Source: an uncultured Clostridia bacterium
Lineage (GTDB): Bacteria; Bacillota; Clostridia; Christensenellales; Borkfalkiaceae
Direction: 5' to 3'
Assembly: GCA_947088135.1 (NCBI GenBank)
Contig: CAMUFJ010000026.1
Location: 1 to 24,711, forward strand
Length of the DNA: 24,711 nt
A program made the position numbers and the translations under genes. The notes below the pieces were generated by a model. The model worked only from the letters and a program-made list of their open reading frames with translations, was not told the origin of the DNA and did no database searches. This document shows positions 1 to 6,884 of this stretch, in pieces; within the stretch, counting starts at the first letter, position 1; each line of letters opens with the position of its first letter.

Positions 1-114
1 CTATGTCTAAATCTTTTTATTTGCGTTTTATTATATTCCCTATGGGAATTACCGTAAAGCGCGTGTTTTTTTATGCGTTTTTCTAAGGCGAAGCAAACAT
101 AAAAGAACCTCGTC

Positions 115-142
115 CTCCCCCGCAAACGCGGGAGATTTTTTT
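115..142 (+). terminator. Terminator-like hairpin followed by a T run
   Basis: CTCCC (115-119) and a following GC pair with GCGGGAG (128-134) around an AAAC loop, with two unpaired C. A run of seven T follows at 136-142. It would end transcription entering from the left, from a gene outside the window. The rest of 1-305 shows no convincing coding region. Confidence 0.5.
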
Positions 143-231
143 GATAAGTCATATTCGCGGACAGGCGGGAATATTTATAAGTAGTCGGGCGAAAAAGAAG
201 GGTTTGCCGTCGGGCGGCTAACGTGAAATTC

Positions 232-254
232 GACGAAATTAGCGATATTTCGTC
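232..254. promoter_or_regulatory. 8-bp inverted repeat upstream of the deacetylase gene
   Basis: GACGAAAT (232-239) and ATTTCGTC (247-254) are perfect inverted copies separated by seven bases. No T run follows, so it is not a terminator. Its place 50 bases ahead of a start codon suits an operator or a leader hairpin; no promoter could be placed confidently next to it. Confidence 0.3.
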
Positions 255-305
255 AAACTCCCCTGTAATTTTCGCAAAAAGCAATGATAAAATTTAGGTG
301 TGTCA

Positions 306-1076
306 ATGCGGTTTATCACCTTTCGCTTGAAATATCTGGTGTTGGCGGCGGCGCTTGTCGCTTTTGCGGCGGTGGGAATGCTCACGGCAAACGCGGCGGG
401 TGCGGAAACGGTTTACTTTGCGGGCGCGCGTTCTCTGCCCATTTACTGCGTAGACCGCGACGACAATAAGATCGCCATTTCTTTCGACTGCGCTTGGGGG
501 GTGGAGTACACTGACCAAATCCTGACCCATTTGAAAGAGGGCGGGGTGCGCGCGACCTTTTTTGCGGTGCAGTTTTGGACGGAGAAATATCCCGAATACG
601 TGAAAAAGATTTCGGACGCGGGTCACGAATTCGGCACGCACAGCAAAACGCATTCCTATATGTCTAAGCAGGGGGAGGCGGACATTCGCGCGGAGCTCCA
701 ATCTTCTTCGGAGGCTCTTACCAAAATCACGGGCAAAGAGGTAACGCTCTTCCGTCCGCCTTACGGCGATTACGACAATCTTCTCATCGACACCTGCAAC
801 AATATGGGCATCTATCCCATTCAATGGGACGTCGATTCCTTGGACTGGAAAGATCTTTCGGCGGCCGACATTGCGTCGAGGATCGTGGAACGCGTGAAAA
901 GCGGGTCCATAATCCTCTGCCACAACAACGGACTGCATACGGCGGAGGCGCTTCCGATTGTGATCGACACTCTGCGTTCGAAAGGCTTCGAGTTCGTCCC
1001 CATCGGCGAGCTCATCTATCGGGAAAATTATACGGTTGATCCCACGGGGAAACAAATTCCGCGCGGGGACGCGTAA
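306..1076 (+). CDS. Polysaccharide deacetylase, PdaB-like (NodB domain)
   Basis: A 256-residue exported enzyme of the NodB/carbohydrate esterase 4 fold, expected to remove acetyl groups from a cell-wall or cortex glycan. Residues 8-30 are a signal peptide or membrane anchor. The motifs appear in order: SFDCAWG (59-65, Asp61 as catalytic base), metal-binding HSKTH (112-116), RPPYG (150-154), WDVD (174-177) and LCH (204-206). The second Asp of the usual TFDD motif is replaced by Cys62; sporulation PdaB proteins also lack it at this place, which is why I call it PdaB-like rather than PdaA-like. The ATG at 306 is preferred to the GTG at 300 because AGGTG at 296-300 then acts as ribosome binding site. 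The exact substrate is unknown. Confidence 0.85.
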   Translation: MRFITFRLKYLVLAAALVAFAAVGMLTANAAGAETVYFAGARSLPIYCVDRDDNKIAISFDCAWGVEYTDQILTHLKEGGVRATFFAVQFWTEKYPEYVKKISDAGHEFGTHSKTHSYMSKQGEADIRAELQSSSEALTKITGKEVTLFRPPYGDYDNLLIDTCNNMGIYPIQWDVDSLDWKDLSAADIASRIVERVKSGSIILCHNNGLHTAEALPIVIDTLRSKGFEFVPIGELIYRENYTVDPTGKQIPRGDA

Positions 1077-1094
1077 CAAACGACGGTTTGTTAC
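1073..1094. promoter_or_regulatory. Probable repressor operator (SOS-box-like) before the SSB-like gene
   Basis: GTAACAAAC (1073-1081) and GTTTGTTAC (1086-1094) are perfect inverted copies separated by GACG. The core, ACAAAC with four bases then GTTTGT, is the same as in the palindrome at 13655-13678 on the uvrB promoter. The half-site and spacing resemble the Bacillus LexA box (CGAAC, four bases, GTTCG). It overlaps the stop codon of the preceding gene and has no T run behind it, so it is not a good terminator. LexA binding is inference. Confidence 0.5.
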
Positions 1095-1161
1095 CGGTCA
1101 TTCGAAAATCGGGAAATACCGCACGGCGAACCGTGCGCAGCAAAACGCTTGGAGGTAACTT

Positions 1162-1851
1162 ATGGACTACAATTCGGAAAAAAACAACAAGGTTTATTTC
1201 ATGGGCGAAATCGTTTCGGAAGCGAAATTCTCGCACGAAGTGTACGGAGAGGGCTTTTACGAGTTTTTCGTTAAGGTCATGCGGCTCTCGGGGCAGGCGG
1301 ATATTCTCCCCGTCACCATATCCGAACGGCTCATTCAAGGGAACGATTTTAAGATCGGCAGTACCATTTGCGCGCTGGGGCAGTTTAGGAGCTACAATAA
1401 GTTGGAGGGCGGAAGATCCCGTTTGATGCTCACCGTGTTCGTTCGGGAGCTCGTGGAAACCGCGCCCACCAAAAATCCCAACAGTATCGTTCTTTCCGGC
1501 TACATCTGCAAACCGCCCGTATACCGCACCACGCCTTTTAACCGCGAAATCGCGGATTTGCTCATTGCCGTAAACCGCGCCTATAACAAATCCGACTATA
1601 TCCCTTGCATTGCTTGGGGAAGAAACGCGCGGTTCGTGCAAAATTTAAAGGTAGGGGACAAGGTTGCGCTTTCGGGAAGAATTCAAAGCCGCGAATATCA
1701 GAAACGCCTGTCCGAAACGGAGGCCGTCACCATGACGGCGTACGAGGTTTCCGTTTCCAAGCTCGCCGCGTTCGACGACGGCGACGGATTCGATCTCGAA
1801 GGGGAATTCGATTTGTACGCCATGCCCTCGTCCGAGCAGACGGTATATTAA
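1162..1851 (+). CDS. Two-OB-fold single-stranded DNA-binding protein
   Basis: This 229-residue protein looks like two SSB-type OB folds in tandem. The second (about 107-200) is the clearer one: it has the typical strand IPCIAWGRNARF (147-158), then VGDKVALSGRIQSREYQ (164-180). The first (about 10-100) is more diverged (VYFMGEIVSE, GSTICALGQFRSY). The C-terminal tail is acidic but lacks the DDDLPF-like tip with which housekeeping SSB recruits partners. It is therefore more likely an auxiliary ssDNA-binding protein than the main replication SSB. GGAGG at 1151-1155 sets the start. A palindrome shared with the uvrB promoter lies 68 bases upstream, suggesting DNA-damage control, and a terminator follows at once. 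Confidence 0.75.
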   Translation: MDYNSEKNNKVYFMGEIVSEAKFSHEVYGEGFYEFFVKVMRLSGQADILPVTISERLIQGNDFKIGSTICALGQFRSYNKLEGGRSRLMLTVFVRELVETAPTKNPNSIVLSGYICKPPVYRTTPFNREIADLLIAVNRAYNKSDYIPCIAWGRNARFVQNLKVGDKVALSGRIQSREYQKRLSETEAVTMTAYEVSVSKLAAFDDGDGFDLEGEFDLYAMPSSEQTVY

Positions 1852-1855
1852 ACGC

Positions 1856-1884
1856 AAAGCGCCGCGTAAAACGGCGCTTTTTTT
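1856..1884 (+). terminator. Intrinsic terminator after the SSB-like gene
   Basis: AAAGCGCCG (1856-1864) pairs perfectly with CGGCGCTTT (1872-1880) around a seven-base loop, and the T run goes on to 1884. It starts five bases after the stop codon. Confidence 0.9.
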
Positions 1885-1913
1885 ATGGGAATCCCTCAAA
1901 GCGTCAATACCAC

Positions 1914-1942
1914 TTGCAATTTTCATAAAAACGTGGTATACT
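1914..1942 (+). promoter_or_regulatory. Sigma-A promoter of the alpha/beta hydrolase gene
   Basis: -35 TTGCAA (1914-1919), 17-base spacer, -10 TATACT (1937-1942). CGGAG at 1956-1960 is the ribosome binding site for the ATG at 1968. Confidence 0.8.
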
Positions 1943-1967
1943 GTTAAAAAAATTTCGGAGCGGTTTT

Positions 1968-2858
1968 ATGGAATTCAAGAGTTTTGACGGAAAGACGATT
2001 TACGTTCACGAATGGCTGGACGTCGAGTCGCCCAAGGGATTCGTGCAAATCATTCACGGAATGACCGAGCACGGCGCAAGATACGCGGAATTCGCGAAAT
2101 TTCTCAATGAAAACGGATACCTCGTGGCGGCGGACGACCACCGCGGACACGGCAAGACCGATCCCGACACCCTCGGTTACTGCGCGGGAAATATGTTTGC
2201 CGATACCGTTCGCGACGAGGGCGAGCTGACCAAATATTATCGGGAGAAATATCGGGGGCTCAAATACTTTGTGTTCGGGTTCTCTTACGGCTCTTTTTTA
2301 ACACAGAGTTATATTTCAAAGTACGGCGATTTAATCGACGGCGCGGTGATCGCGGGCAGTAATAAAAAGAAGGATTTCGAGGTATATTTGGGTTCGTTCG
2401 TCACGGGCGTGTGCAACTTATTCGGCGCGTCCAAACGTCCTGCGAAGATGATCGAAAAGCTCTCCTTCGGCAAGTACGCCAAAAAATTTGCGGACAGGGA
2501 GTGGCTGAGTGCGGACGCGGAGAACAACGAACGCTACCACGGCGACCCGTTCTGCGGGTTCGTGTGCTCCAACCGTTTCTATGCCGACTTTTTCAAGGGT
2601 TTGCGCACCCTTTACACCAAAAAGTACAAACAGTCTTTGCGTGCGGATCTGCCTCTCCTTTTGGCTGCCGGTTCGGAAGATCCCGTCGGCGACATGGGCA
2701 GGGGAATGCAGCTTTTGTACGTGTTCTACAAGTACCGCGCGGGCATGAGCGACGTGAAGCTGACCCTTTTCTCGGGTTGCCGTCACGAATTTTTGAACGA
2801 ACGCGCGGGGCAGGAAAAGCGTTACCGCGATATTCTCGAATTCTTCGAAACGCACTGA
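1968..2858 (+). CDS. Alpha/beta hydrolase, serine lipase/esterase type (S33-like)
   Basis: A 296-residue alpha/beta hydrolase of the monoacylglycerol lipase/lysophospholipase group. HG at 30-31 matches the oxyanion turn, DDHRGHGKT (56-64) is typical of the group, and GFSYG (104-108) carries the nucleophile Ser106. Asp238 in GSEDPVGD and His273 in CRHEFLNE complete the triad. There is no signal peptide, so it probably acts in the cytoplasm on short or medium acyl esters; the real substrate cannot be read from the sequence. It has its own promoter and is followed after 54 bases by nadA with no clear terminator between, so partial co-transcription is possible. Confidence 0.85.
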   Translation: MEFKSFDGKTIYVHEWLDVESPKGFVQIIHGMTEHGARYAEFAKFLNENGYLVAADDHRGHGKTDPDTLGYCAGNMFADTVRDEGELTKYYREKYRGLKYFVFGFSYGSFLTQSYISKYGDLIDGAVIAGSNKKKDFEVYLGSFVTGVCNLFGASKRPAKMIEKLSFGKYAKKFADREWLSADAENNERYHGDPFCGFVCSNRFYADFFKGLRTLYTKKYKQSLRADLPLLLAAGSEDPVGDMGRGMQLLYVFYKYRAGMSDVKLTLFSGCRHEFLNERAGQEKRYRDILEFFETH

Positions 2859-2873
2859 TATAAGAGAGCCGGA

Positions 2874-2902
2874 GCTTACCTTCGCCTTGGGGAAAAGTAA
2901 GC
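2874..2902 (+). other. Small hairpin in the nadA leader
   Basis: GCTTAC (2874-2879) and GTAAGC (2897-2902) can pair just before nadA, whose start lacks a clear Shine-Dalgarno sequence. It may only be chance; no T run follows. Confidence 0.25.
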
Positions 2903-2912
2903 AATCATCTTT

Positions 2913-3827
2913 ATGAATATTTTACAAATGCAGGAGGAGATCCTGCGCCTGAAAAAACAACGGAATATTGCCGTGCTTGCCCATTCCTATCAACGGCGGG
3001 AGATCGTCGAAATAGCGGATTTTACGGGCGACAGCTATGCCTTGGCGCAAAAAGCGAAAACGTCCGAAGCTTCCGCTTTCGTCATGTGCGGCGTGCGGTT
3101 TATGGCGGAAACGGTCAAAATATTGAATCCGCAAAAACGCGTGTACCTTTCCAACGGCGGGGCGGGCTGCCCGATGGCGGAACAGCTCGAAAAAGCACAG
3201 CTTGTCGCACTCAAAGCCGAGCACCCGAACGCGGTTACGGCGGCATACGTCAACACTACTGCGGAGCTGAAAACGCTTTCGGACGTCTGCGTGACCTCCT
3301 CGTCCGCCGTGCGCATTTTGCGCGCTCTGCCCGAGAGAGAGATTTTGTTTGTGCCCGATATCAATTTGGGGCGGTACGTCGCTTCGCAAATCCCCGAAAA
3401 ACAATTTTACTTCTATCGGGGAGGCTGTCCCGTGCACGCCCGCGTCACCCGCGAAGAGGCGCTCGAAGCCAAACGCAATCACCCGAACGCGCTTTTGCTC
3501 GTCCATCCCGAGTGCCCGCCCGAGGTGGCGGAGCTTGCCGATTACGCGGGCTCTACGAGCGGAATTACGGATTTTGCAAAGAAGAGCGGGGGCAAAGAGT
3601 TTATTATCGGAACGGAGAACGCCGTCGTCGAGCATTTGCAATACGAATGCCCCGGAAAGAGGTTTTATCCGCTCTCTAAGGGCTTGATTTGCGCCGATAT
3701 GAAGCTCACCACGCTGAGCGACGTTTTGTCCTGTTGCCGAGGAGAGGGCGAAGAAGTCGTCTTAGACGAGCCCACCCGTCTTGCCGCCAAACGCTGTATC
3801 GATAAAATGATCGAGATGGGCGGATGA
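2913..3827 (+). CDS. nadA: Quinolinate synthase
   Basis: NadA condenses iminoaspartate with dihydroxyacetone phosphate to quinolinate in NAD synthesis, using a [4Fe-4S] cluster. The protein has 304 residues, matching the short three-domain form. The three cluster cysteines are in place: Cys86 (GAGCPMA), Cys172 (GGCPVH) and Cys260 (LICADMK), with the spacing of the Thermotoga enzyme. Also conserved are LAHSYQ (22-27), YVNTTAE (112-118), CVTSSSAV (126-133), VHPECP (197-202) and GSTSGI (213-218). No nadB or nadC is present nearby. The ATG at 2913 has no good ribosome binding site; the next ATG, at 2928, is also possible and would remove only five residues. Confidence 0.95.
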   Translation: MNILQMQEEILRLKKQRNIAVLAHSYQRREIVEIADFTGDSYALAQKAKTSEASAFVMCGVRFMAETVKILNPQKRVYLSNGGAGCPMAEQLEKAQLVALKAEHPNAVTAAYVNTTAELKTLSDVCVTSSSAVRILRALPEREILFVPDINLGRYVASQIPEKQFYFYRGGCPVHARVTREEALEAKRNHPNALLLVHPECPPEVAELADYAGSTSGITDFAKKSGGKEFIIGTENAVVEHLQYECPGKRFYPLSKGLICADMKLTTLSDVLSCCRGEGEEVVLDEPTRLAAKRCIDKMIEMGG

Positions 3828-3843
3828 GGTTTGCAGTTCTACT

Positions 3844-4019
3844 TTTGCCGCCCCCTTTTTGTAAGGGGGCGGCAAATATTCAATCATCTTGTTCCCCCCT
3901 TTTATAAAGGGGGAACGTCACGTAGCGACAAAGGGGGATTGCTTGTACTTCACATCCCCTCCGTCGCCTGCGGCGTCGCCGAATTCCCCCCTTGCTTCAA
4001 CGGCAGGGGGGATTTTTTT
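3844..4019. repeat. Composite palindromic intergenic repeat ending in a terminator
   Basis: The 315-base gap after nadA holds four stacked structures. (1) A 14-bp stem, TTTGCCGCCCCCTT (3844-3857) with its complement (3863-3876). (2) GTTCCCCC (3891-3898) with GGGGGAAC (3909-3916). (3) GCGAC and AGGGGGAT (3925-3939) pairing with ATCCCCT and GTCGC (3954-3967). (4) A C6/G6 hairpin with a T run. The wording GTCGCCTGCGGCG next to C/G tracts resembles non-coding mobile palindromes often scattered between Firmicute genes. The small open frames across it (for example 3831-4025) have no gene-like features. Confidence 0.6.
3985..4019 (+). terminator. Intrinsic terminator at the end of the nadA intergenic repeat
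   Basis: TCCCCCC (3985-3991) pairs with GGGGGGA (4006-4012), followed by seven T (4013-4019). It is the probable end of the nadA transcript. Confidence 0.7.
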
Positions 4020-4082
4020 ATCTGAAAAAACGACAAATTTCACACATTTATCACTTTTTTTCGGCAAAATTCCAAAAAACAC

Positions 4083-4110
4083 TTGACAAATACATGGGGG
4101 GGGGTATAAT
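4083..4110 (+). promoter_or_regulatory. Lipoprotein promoter with a nine-G tract in the spacer
   Basis: -35 TTGACA (4083-4088) and -10 TATAAT (4105-4110) are both perfect consensus with a 16-base spacer. Nine consecutive G (4096-4104) lie directly before the -10. Loss or gain of G would change the spacer length and so the promoter strength. Confidence 0.85.
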
Positions 4111-4142
4111 AGAATCAAATCTTTTTTAAGGAGAAAGGGAAA

Positions 4143-4538
4143 ATGAAAAAATTCAGAGTAGCTTTGGTAACTGCATTGGTGCTTCTCGTGAGCATGCTTT
4201 GCTTGGTAGCTTGCGGCGGCGTGGAGGGAACGTATAAGTTCGAGTCCATGACAATAAAAATCGGCGCTATTACCACCACGGTCAATGCGGGCGAAGAGTA
4301 CGAGGGCGAAACGTTGTCTGCGGATTCCATGACGCTTACGCTTGAGAAAGACGGCGTTGCAAAGATGAAGTCTATTGAGTCCGAACAGGAAGCGGAAGGT
4401 ACTTGGGAAGAAAAAGACGGCAAGATTAACGTTACGATCGCAAACGAAACGATTGAGTTTGAAAAAGACGGTTCTAAGCTTAATGCGACGATGGAAATTT
4501 CCGAAGGTATGTCCATGACGATTACCTTGAAAAAATAA
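4143..4538 (+). CDS. Small secreted lipoprotein of unknown function
   Basis: A 131-residue protein. Residues 1-23 are a lipoprotein signal peptide with the lipobox LVAC, so Cys24 would be acylated and the protein held on the outer face of the membrane. The mature part is about 105 residues, rich in Thr, Glu and Lys, with alternating beta-strand patterns (EGTYKFESMTIKIG, GTWEEKDGKINVTIANETIEF, LNATMEI) that suggest a small lipocalin-like beta barrel. It is a single-gene unit with a perfect promoter, AAGGAG (4128-4133) and its own terminator. I do not recognise a specific function; ligand binding or cell-surface interaction is a guess. Confidence 0.75.
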   Translation: MKKFRVALVTALVLLVSMLCLVACGGVEGTYKFESMTIKIGAITTTVNAGEEYEGETLSADSMTLTLEKDGVAKMKSIESEQEAEGTWEEKDGKINVTIANETIEFEKDGSKLNATMEISEGMSMTITLKK

Positions 4539-4551
4539 TTTCAAGTAAAAC

Positions 4552-4581
4552 AAAAAAACCGCTCGTACGAGCGGTTTTTTT
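4552..4581. terminator. Bidirectional terminator between convergent genes
   Basis: Seven A, CCGCTCG (4559-4565), its inverted copy CGAGCGG (4568-4574) and seven T. It serves the lipoprotein gene on + and the acyltransferase operon on -. Confidence 0.9.
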
Positions 4582-4588
4582 GTTTTTT

Positions 4589-5389
4589 TTATTCCCGTCG
4601 CTCGCGGGGCAGATACTCCAACGCGATGCCGTAATTCGCTTCGTAGCAATTTTTCCACGCGTGTTCGGCACGGGTTTTCATGTCGGCGAGCCGTTCGCCT
4701 TTTGGCAAATCTTCGTTCGCATAAATTGCGGGAAGGATATGTATGCGGAGTTTGCGGATCTTCCCGCACTTGTTTTTTCGGAAGGTGCAAAAGAGGGGCA
4801 GTACGGGTACGCCGTACTTCAATGCGTAATAGAACGCCCCTTCTTTCATGGGGCGGGGCTTTTGATAGTTGAGCCACATCGCCTGTTCGGCGTAAAAGTT
4901 AACGATTTTTCCCTGTTTTAAGAGGCGCTCCGTTTCCCGCATGAAACCCTTCATCGCCGCCATATTCTTGCTGAACGGCAACATTCCGCCGTGACGGATA
5001 ATGTGCCCGCCTAAGCCCTTTTTATTGTTGAAAGGCCCCATCGTGTGATAGGAACGGTAATACCCCGTCGCTTGGCGGACGAAAAGGGTGTCGAGATAGT
5101 TGAAATGGTTGCACACGCATACGGCGCCCTGTTTCCCGAGCGCCTTGCGGTTTTTCTTACCAACCACTTTCGCGCCGTAAATCAGTTTGAGCGCAAGCGG
5201 GGCGAACGTCGCCATGAGTGTGCGCCAAAAACCCGTTGCCAAGCGGGAAAACCCGCGCTGGCGGTAAACGTAGTTCGCGTCGGGCATGACCCATTTGTTT
5301 CCGAAGGGGATATAGTCGTAATCGAATCGGCCGTGCCGTTCGAGCGTATTTTGGATCGCTTGAATCTTTTCGTAACGCTTACGGTTCAT
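4589..5389 (-). CDS. 1-acylglycerol-3-phosphate acyltransferase-like protein (PlsC family)
   Basis: A 266-residue membrane-associated acyltransferase. The catalytic HX4D motif is NHFNYLD (His95, Asp100). Motif III is FYAEQAMW (165-172) in place of the usual FPEGTRS, keeping the Glu, and motif IV is VPVLPLF (194-200). The changed motif III suggests an acceptor other than ordinary lysophosphatidate. It is the second gene of an operon with a family 2 glycosyltransferase: its ATG overlaps the end of that gene by 11 bases, so translation is probably coupled. A TTG at 5410 with GGAAG upstream is an alternative start adding seven residues. Joint work on a glycolipid or acylated envelope glycan is inference. 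Confidence 0.8.
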   Translation of the reverse strand: MNRKRYEKIQAIQNTLERHGRFDYDYIPFGNKWVMPDANYVYRQRGFSRLATGFWRTLMATFAPLALKLIYGAKVVGKKNRKALGKQGAVCVCNHFNYLDTLFVRQATGYYRSYHTMGPFNNKKGLGGHIIRHGGMLPFSKNMAAMKGFMRETERLLKQGKIVNFYAEQAMWLNYQKPRPMKEGAFYYALKYGVPVLPLFCTFRKNKCGKIRKLRIHILPAIYANEDLPKGERLADMKTRAEHAWKNCYEANYGIALEYLPRERRE

Positions 5390-6704
5390 GTTTTTCACCA
5401 ACGTCCGCAAGCTGTTCTTCCGCCGTGCTTTGCAGTTCGCTCCCGTATTCCACGTGTTTGGTCGGCTCCCACTTCATGCCCTTGCGCGCGCGGATACGGC
5501 TTTGAATGTAAATGGGAAAATATTCCAGCATAAACAGGGGCGCAAAGAGAAGCGTGCCGAGTTTTTCCCCGAAAGACAGGGGCTTGAATACGTCGTGATA
5601 TGCCGCCATGGCGAGCGAGCAGTAGCAGAACAGCAAACCGTACATAACAAGGCAGGGGAGCACGATGAGCTTCATCACCGCGCTGCGCCAAAGCTCGTTT
5701 CCCTGCAACGCATAGCGCGAAGTAAGAACGATCCCGCCCACCATGATCACGAGCGTAGTGACGATGAACATGATAACCGGTACGAGCGCAAAGCAAAATT
5801 CGAACCATTTTGCATAGGGCGCGCCCTCTCGGCGGATCTGATCCTTGATTTGTTTTTTGTATTTCTTATCGCATTGGGAATATCCCGTCACCCATCTCAA
5901 ACGCCGGTTGTAGCTCTCCTTGTGGCGGAGCACTTCTTCCGTATAGATGATGGCGTAGGGGTAGTACATGGAGCGGAAGCCTCTGAGCACGCTGTCGAGT
6001 TTGAGCTCGTAGTCCTCCGTCAGGGTGCGGTAGGGCCACCCGCCCAAAGTTTCGATTACCTCCCGCCGAACCATCATGCCCTGTCCGCACATATTCATAG
6101 GCAAGCCGTGTTCCATGCGGTAGTTGTTCCCGAGATTGTCGAGCATGGGATAGGTGAGCGCGGAGCAGTTGGAAAAAATCGTACGGCAGGAACGGTCGCC
6201 GAGATAATTCTTGATGAACTTCCGCGAAAGGAAAATATCCACGCGGTATTCGAGCGCGTTGTTGAGTTCGCTCACGTAGTCGGGCGCGAGCACGGCGTCC
6301 GCATCGATGATGACGAACGCGTCGTATTCGGCGATCCCGCTCTTTCCGATCTGTTTAAAATACCCGTCGAGCGCTTCGCCTTTACAGGTCTGCTCGGGCA
6401 CGACGAACACGTTGTATCCGCGCGCCTTCGCGAGCTCGACGGTGGGATCTTGCGGATCTTTTACGATCACGTTTACAAAATAGCTTGCAGGGTCGTAAGT
6501 CTGTTTGTCCACGGAGTCGAATAAATCGCCGATGACTTTGCTTTCGTCGAGAGCGGGGATCACGAGGGAAATTTTGCGGAATTCGTCGGCTTTTTTGTGT
6601 TGCGGCTTTTTAAACGCGTAAAAAAACTGCACGAGCTTGGGCATATACAGTAGAAACGATACGCTTGCAAGGATCACATAAATCAAAAACCAATTATGGA
6701 TCAT
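5379..6704 (-). CDS. Membrane glycosyltransferase, family 2
   Basis: A 441-residue processive-type GT2 enzyme. It has an N-terminal membrane helix (about 3-22), a GT-A domain starting at ISLVIPALDES (45-55), the DXD metal site in VIIDADAV (131-138), the base motif TED (229-231) and RRLRW (267-271) in the place of QXXRW. About three helices follow in 301-400. This layout fits a transferase that builds or exports a polysaccharide or glycolipid at the membrane. The start is set by GGAGGG five bases before the ATG at 6704; an upstream in-frame ATG at 6725 has no such site. The donor and acceptor are unknown. Confidence 0.85.
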   Translation of the reverse strand: MIHNWFLIYVILASVSFLLYMPKLVQFFYAFKKPQHKKADEFRKISLVIPALDESKVIGDLFDSVDKQTYDPASYFVNVIVKDPQDPTVELAKARGYNVFVVPEQTCKGEALDGYFKQIGKSGIAEYDAFVIIDADAVLAPDYVSELNNALEYRVDIFLSRKFIKNYLGDRSCRTIFSNCSALTYPMLDNLGNNYRMEHGLPMNMCGQGMMVRREVIETLGGWPYRTLTEDYELKLDSVLRGFRSMYYPYAIIYTEEVLRHKESYNRRLRWVTGYSQCDKKYKKQIKDQIRREGAPYAKWFEFCFALVPVIMFIVTTLVIMVGGIVLTSRYALQGNELWRSAVMKLIVLPCLVMYGLLFCYCSLAMAAYHDVFKPLSFGEKLGTLLFAPLFMLEYFPIYIQSRIRARKGMKWEPTKHVEYGSELQSTAEEQLADVGEKHEP

Positions 6705-6743
6705 GCTTTCCCTCCTTTTCCGCATTCAGCGGCGATTTTCACA

Positions 6744-6772
6744 ATTATAATAGAATAACGCTTTTTTGTCAA
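6744..6772 (-). promoter_or_regulatory. Promoter of the glycosyltransferase-acyltransferase operon
   Basis: Read on the - strand: TTGACA (6772-6767), 17-base spacer, TATAAT (6749-6744). This is a perfect consensus sigma-A promoter about 40 bases from the start codon. Confidence 0.9.
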
Positions 6773-6850
6773 GAGCTCCATTGCTTTTTATGCCCTTTTT
6801 GGTAAATTTTACACAATTTTTCGGGCGACGGTTATTCTAAGCGGAGCAAA

Positions 6851-6875
6851 CAAAAAAACCCGCCTTTCGGCGGGT
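6851..6875 (-). terminator. Intrinsic terminator of glyS
   Basis: On the - strand ACCCGCC (6875-6869), loop GAAA, GGCGGGT (6864-6858) and a T run (6858-6852), ten bases after the glyS stop. A T run on the other side could also let it work for + transcripts. Confidence 0.9.
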
Positions 6876-6884
6876 CTGCATTTT

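Noticed and set aside
3831..4025. Small open frames of about 64 codons after nadA
   Set aside because: They run through the stacked hairpins, have no ribosome site and show no protein-like composition.
5388..6524. Long open frame on the + strand opposite the glycosyltransferase
   Set aside because: Antisense shadow of a GC-rich gene: no ribosome site, His/Arg/Val-rich composition and no family signature.
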